Source: WHTI01 sp963826105 (GTDB taxonomy: Bacteria > Actinomycetota > CADDZG01 > WHSQ01). From it: 64,000 nucleotides of DNA. Location: positions 186,001-250,000 of the forward strand of contig CAWGWA010000006.1 of the NCBI GenBank assembly GCA_963826105.1. The letters are read 5' to 3'. This document shows, one piece after another, positions 61,546 to 64,000 of the stretch. A program made the translations under genes and the position numbers. Under the pieces are notes generated by a model. That model worked only from the letters and a program-made list of their open reading frames with translations, was not told where the DNA came from and did no database searches. Each line of letters begins with the position of its first letter. Within the stretch, counting starts at the first letter, position 1.

Positions 61546-62241
61546 TCAGCCTCCTTCTGCTCTGGTTACCTTGATGGGCCGAGGAGACTCACTATCGGGC
61601 TCAACCTCAGCCTCTACCTCTTCCTCCTCGACCGGCTCGGCGACCGCCTTCTTGGGCGCCTGAGCCGCTCTGATCTCTCGCTTGCGCGGTGGTGGTGCGG
61701 AGGGCTTCGGTGCCGCTTGCGGCTTCCCGGGCTCCCTGATCGGGCCGAGCACCATCGTCATGTTCCGACCATCTAGCTTGGGCATGTTCTCGACCTTGGC
61801 GATCTCCCCCAGCTCTTCCGCCAGCTGGTCCAGCAGCCGCTTGCCGATCTCCGGGTGAACCATCTCCCGACCTCTGAACATGATGGTGATCTTGACCTTG
61901 GCGCCGTCGTTGAGGAACCGAACGACATGACCCTTCTTCGTCTCGTAATCGTGGCGGTCGATCTTCGGCCGCATCTTCATCTCTTTCACGACGACGTGAG
62001 ACTGCTTCTTCCGGGCCTCCCGCTGCTTCACGGCCTGCTCGTACTTGTACTTGCCGTAATCCATGATCCTGCAGACGGGCGGGTCGGCGGTGGGAGCAAC
62101 CTCTACTAGATCCAGATCGTTCTCCTCCGCCATCTCCAACGCATCCTTGGTGTCCAAGATCCCGACCTGCTCGCCATCTGGTCCGATGACACGTACCTGC
62201 GGGATGCGGATGCGGTCGTTGATCCTCAATTCAGTTGTGAT
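61546..62241 (-). CDS. infC: translation initiation factor IF-3, rare ATC start
   Basis: IF-3 checks start-codon selection on the 30S subunit. The N domain (TTELRINDRIRIPQVRVIGP; ALEMAEENDLDLVEVAPTAD; VCRIMDYGKYKYEQ) and C domain (MKMRPKIDRHDYETKKGHVV; VKITIMFRGREMVHPEIGKR) are complete, with a charged C-terminal extension of about 60 residues. Homology begins exactly where AAGGAG (62253-62248) is followed after six bases by ATC 62241. No ATG, GTG or TTG fits better; the frame open to 62364 is upstream leader. IF-3 genes elsewhere use AUU or similar starts so that IF-3 limits its own synthesis, and this gene appears to do the same. Confidence 0.92.
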   Translation of the reverse strand: MTTELRINDRIRIPQVRVIGPDGEQVGILDTKDALEMAEENDLDLVEVAPTADPPVCRIMDYGKYKYEQAVKQREARKKQSHVVVKEMKMRPKIDRHDYETKKGHVVRFLNDGAKVKITIMFRGREMVHPEIGKRLLDQLAEELGEIAKVENMPKLDGRNMTMVLGPIREPGKPQAAPKPSAPPPRKREIRAAQAPKKAVAEPVEEEEVEAEVEPDSESPRPIKVTRAEGG

Positions 62242-62276
62242 CCCGATCTCCTTCCGTTGACCATTCGTTCGCCGTA

Positions 62277-62355
62277 CCTGCTGCAGGGGTCTGTTACACC
62301 CCTCGGAACGCGAAAAGGCCGATGACGCCAAGAACCAGACGTCACCGGCAGCAGG
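62277..62355 (-). promoter_or_regulatory. structured leader of the infC operon with attenuator-like hairpin
   Basis: In RNA sense CCUGCUGC (62355-62348) can pair with GCAGCAGG (62284-62277), enclosing a terminator-like stem CCGGUGACG / CGUCAUCGG (62348-62340 and 62327-62319) followed by CCUUUUC. A further GGGGU ... ACCCC hairpin lies nearer the gene. Mutually exclusive pairings like these suit autogenous control by IF-3 or L20. Confidence 0.55.
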
Positions 62356-62482
62356 GACGCACAAGGCGCCGCTATGGCGGTAACTACTAGAACCTCACGC
62401 GGCCTCAACGGTCGGGAGGTGAGGGTGAACAGATCCACCCTTCTTGGCGACACATTCGCACAAGGGAGTATAACGGTCAGCC

Positions 62483-63001
62483 ATGGACGAGGAACAGCGG
62501 GACCCCAACGACCCCGAAGGAGAGGACCGCCCTCGGTCCAAGCCCCGGGTGGTCGACAAGCGATTCTCCGCACGGCCCGCGGGCACCACTTCGGCCGAGA
62601 AGGCCCCACCGAAGGCCGCTCCGGCGCCAGAGCCCGAAGCGACGCCCGCTCCTCCGGCTTCCGAGGCCGCCGAGCCGCCTCCGGCCGCAGATCCGTCGGC
62701 CGGTTCGGAACGCCCGGTCTGGACCCCCGAGCAGGAGGCCGAGGCTCGCCGGATGGCCGAGGAGATCGCCGGGGTCCACGCCCGGGATTGGATCGTCTCC
62801 AGCGCAATGAACCTCGTGAACGTCGCCGGCGTGAAGCTCGAGACCGGCCCCCTCGAAGAGGCCCAGTTGACGATCGATGCCCTCGCCGCCCTCATCAAGG
62901 AGGTCGGCCCCCGCCTGGGAGACGCCGAGGGACCTCTGCGCGGGGTGCTGTCCCAGCTCCAGATGGCCTACGCCCAACTGGCCGCCGCACCCCCGAAGTA
63001 G
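62483..63001 (+). CDS. DUF1844-domain protein
   Basis: The N-terminal 85 residues are Pro/Ala/Glu-rich and probably disordered (APAPEPEATPAPPASEAAEP). The C-terminal part is a helical DUF1844-like domain: DWIVSSAMNLVNVAGVKLET, LEEAQLTIDALAALIKEVG and LRGVLSQLQMAYAQLAAA. The 172-residue protein diverges from infC, a neighbour I recall for this family in actinobacteria. Its function is unknown. It converges with hisG, with 10 bases between the stops. Confidence 0.75.
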   Translation: MDEEQRDPNDPEGEDRPRSKPRVVDKRFSARPAGTTSAEKAPPKAAPAPEPEATPAPPASEAAEPPPAADPSAGSERPVWTPEQEAEARRMAEEIAGVHARDWIVSSAMNLVNVAGVKLETGPLEEAQLTIDALAALIKEVGPRLGDAEGPLRGVLSQLQMAYAQLAAAPPK

Positions 63002-63011
63002 ACCCAGGGTC

Positions 63012-63886
63012 TTAGGGGACTATTTTGGTTACCGGGAGCTCGACGATGTCTTCCGCACCCAAAGCCTTCAGTTGCGGGATGAGGGTGTTGATCGAGTTCC
63101 GGGACACGATGGTCTCGACCGCGTGGAAGCCCGACTCCGAGAGGCGGGACACGGTCGGCGAGCGCATCGAGGGCAGCAGATCGACGATCGCATCCAGAGC
63201 CTCTGCGGCGACATTGAGCTTGACCATGACTTTCCCCGGGCATCTATCGCTCCGCGCAGGAGGATCGTGAGTTCGTCGATCGCCTGGCGCTTCTCGGGGT
63301 CCTCGTAACAAGTGGGGTTGGCGATGAGGTGCGTGCGCGATTCGAGGATCACATCGATGATCTCGATCCCGTTCCGGCGGAGCGTCGAGCCCGTCTCGGT
63401 GACATCGACGATCGCGTCGACGATCCCCGGGACCTTGGCCTCGGTCGCCCCATACGACAGGAAGATCCGAACCGGGATACCGAGCTTCTCGAAATAGGCC
63501 TTGGTGAGGTTCGGATACTCGGTCGAGATCCGGGAATCCGGTTTGATCTGCTCGGGTGACGTGATCCCGGAGTCCCTGGGGGCGGCGAGGATCACCTTCA
63601 CGGGGAGGTCTGTGTTCTTCGAATATTCGAGCGGCGTCACCTTGACCACGTCCGCGCCGGTCTCCGCGATCCAGTCCTCGCCGGTCACGCCCACATCGAA
63701 GAAACCGTCCTCGACGTAGGTCGGGATCTCCTGGGGTCGCAGAAACATCAAAGAGCCGATGCGCGGGTCGTCCACGGTGGCGCGGTAGTCGCGCTCCGAG
63801 CCTCGCGTGACCCTCAGGTCGGCGGCTTCGAAGAGCTCCAGCGTCGCTCTCTCGAGCGAGCCCTTCGGCAGGACGAACTTCAGCAC
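63012..63886 (-). CDS. hisG: ATP phosphoribosyltransferase (long form), single frame break
   Basis: This enzyme catalyses the first, feedback-inhibited step of histidine synthesis. GTG 63886 follows GGAGGGG. The catalytic part reads MLKFVLPKGSLERATLELFE, VEDGFFDVGVTGEDWIAETG and KVPGIVDAIVDVTETGSTLR (PRPP loop). After IDARG one base is missing from the GGGG near 63233. Beyond it KVMVKLNVAAEALDAIVDLL, SPTVSRLSESGFHAVETIVS and LKALGAEDIVELPVTKIV form the C-terminal regulatory domain of the long HisG type. Joined length is about 291 residues. The ribH stop lies inside the ribosome-binding region, so the two genes are coupled. Confidence 0.92.
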
Positions 63887-63895
63887 GTACCCCTC

Positions 63896-64000
63896 CTAGA
63901 TGTTCTGATCCGGCTTGGGGAGAGCCGCGAGCAGGTTGGCCATCTCGATCGCCGCGGTCGCAGCCTCGGCGCCCTTGTTGCCCATCTTCCCACCCGCGGT
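63896..64000 (-). CDS. ribH: 6,7-dimethyl-8-ribityllumazine synthase, C-terminal end only
   Basis: The visible 34 residues, TAGGKMGNKGAEAATAAIEM and ANLLAALPKPDQNI, match the C-terminal helix of lumazine synthase, including the Arg/Gly-Gly-Lys-X-Gly-Asn-Lys-Gly pattern. The remainder lies beyond the window edge. It makes the riboflavin precursor and ends in TAG 63896, 10 bases before hisG. Confidence 0.85.
   Translation of the reverse strand, partial: TAGGKMGNKGAEAATAAIEMANLLAALPKPDQNI

Overview
The window is high-GC bacterial DNA that reads as an uncultured member of the Actinomycetota. Supporting signs are 13E12-type (DUF222) HNH genes behind an actinobacterial LexA box, coenzyme F420 genes (cofC and an FrhB-like protein), TetR and ECF sigma regulators, an actinobacterial Tad/Flp pilus locus, and GTG/TTG starts. 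The exact class cannot be settled by eye. More than 30 single-base frame breaks interrupt otherwise well-conserved genes, including essential ones (pheT, hisG). Most add one base to a short homopolymer. The simplest reading is uncorrected indels in the assembly, so I treat these as genes and give their full spans.

Layout. 1-6.8 kb: lipid synthesis (gpsA, plsC), a phosphoesterase, a methyltransferase, a divergent FrhB-like/cofC pair, and an SOS-controlled HNH gene. 6.8-9.3 kb: a secreted G8/beta-helix protein resembling animal CEMIP hyaluronidase. 9.3-30 kb: HU, two divergent acyl-CoA dehydrogenases, then a catabolic cluster. That cluster holds an ADP-forming acyl-CoA synthetase, a CrtI-like oxidoreductase, TetR, a PotABCD-type transporter, an aminotransferase, an aldehyde dehydrogenase and a Rieske oxygenase. 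Four 16-bp palindromes of one pattern sit in its promoters and suggest a single TetR regulon. A 2.8-kb insert (ECF sigma, membrane partner, two exported proteins) lies between the Rieske gene and a second, truncated copy of its 3' end. 30-40 kb: a GerMN lipoprotein and a Tad pilus operon (cpaB-tadZ-tadA-tadB-tadC-pilin-like genes), followed by an HTH protein, a LysM protein and small proteins. 41-47.5 kb: a complete branched-chain-amino-acid-type ABC transporter (livKHMGF).

47.6-50.8 kb is the most striking part. A 16S rRNA gene on the minus strand stands alone: it has its own processing stem and terminator, and no 23S follows. It is split near its 3' end, after U1498 in E. coli numbering, by a 312-nt group I intron with recognisable P, Q, R and S elements, P1 and P10 pairings, and a terminal G. 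A LAGLIDADG-type endonuclease gene lies just downstream, outside the intron. The intron cuts the binding site of the common 1492R primer.

50.8-64 kb: housekeeping genes. These are tyrS (with an altered HIGH motif), a class A penicillin-binding protein, a 3-methyladenine glycosylase, argF, pheST, a histidine kinase, an rRNA/tRNA methyltransferase, infC-rpmI-rplT with an ATC start and an attenuator-like leader, a DUF1844 protein, hisG and the end of ribH.
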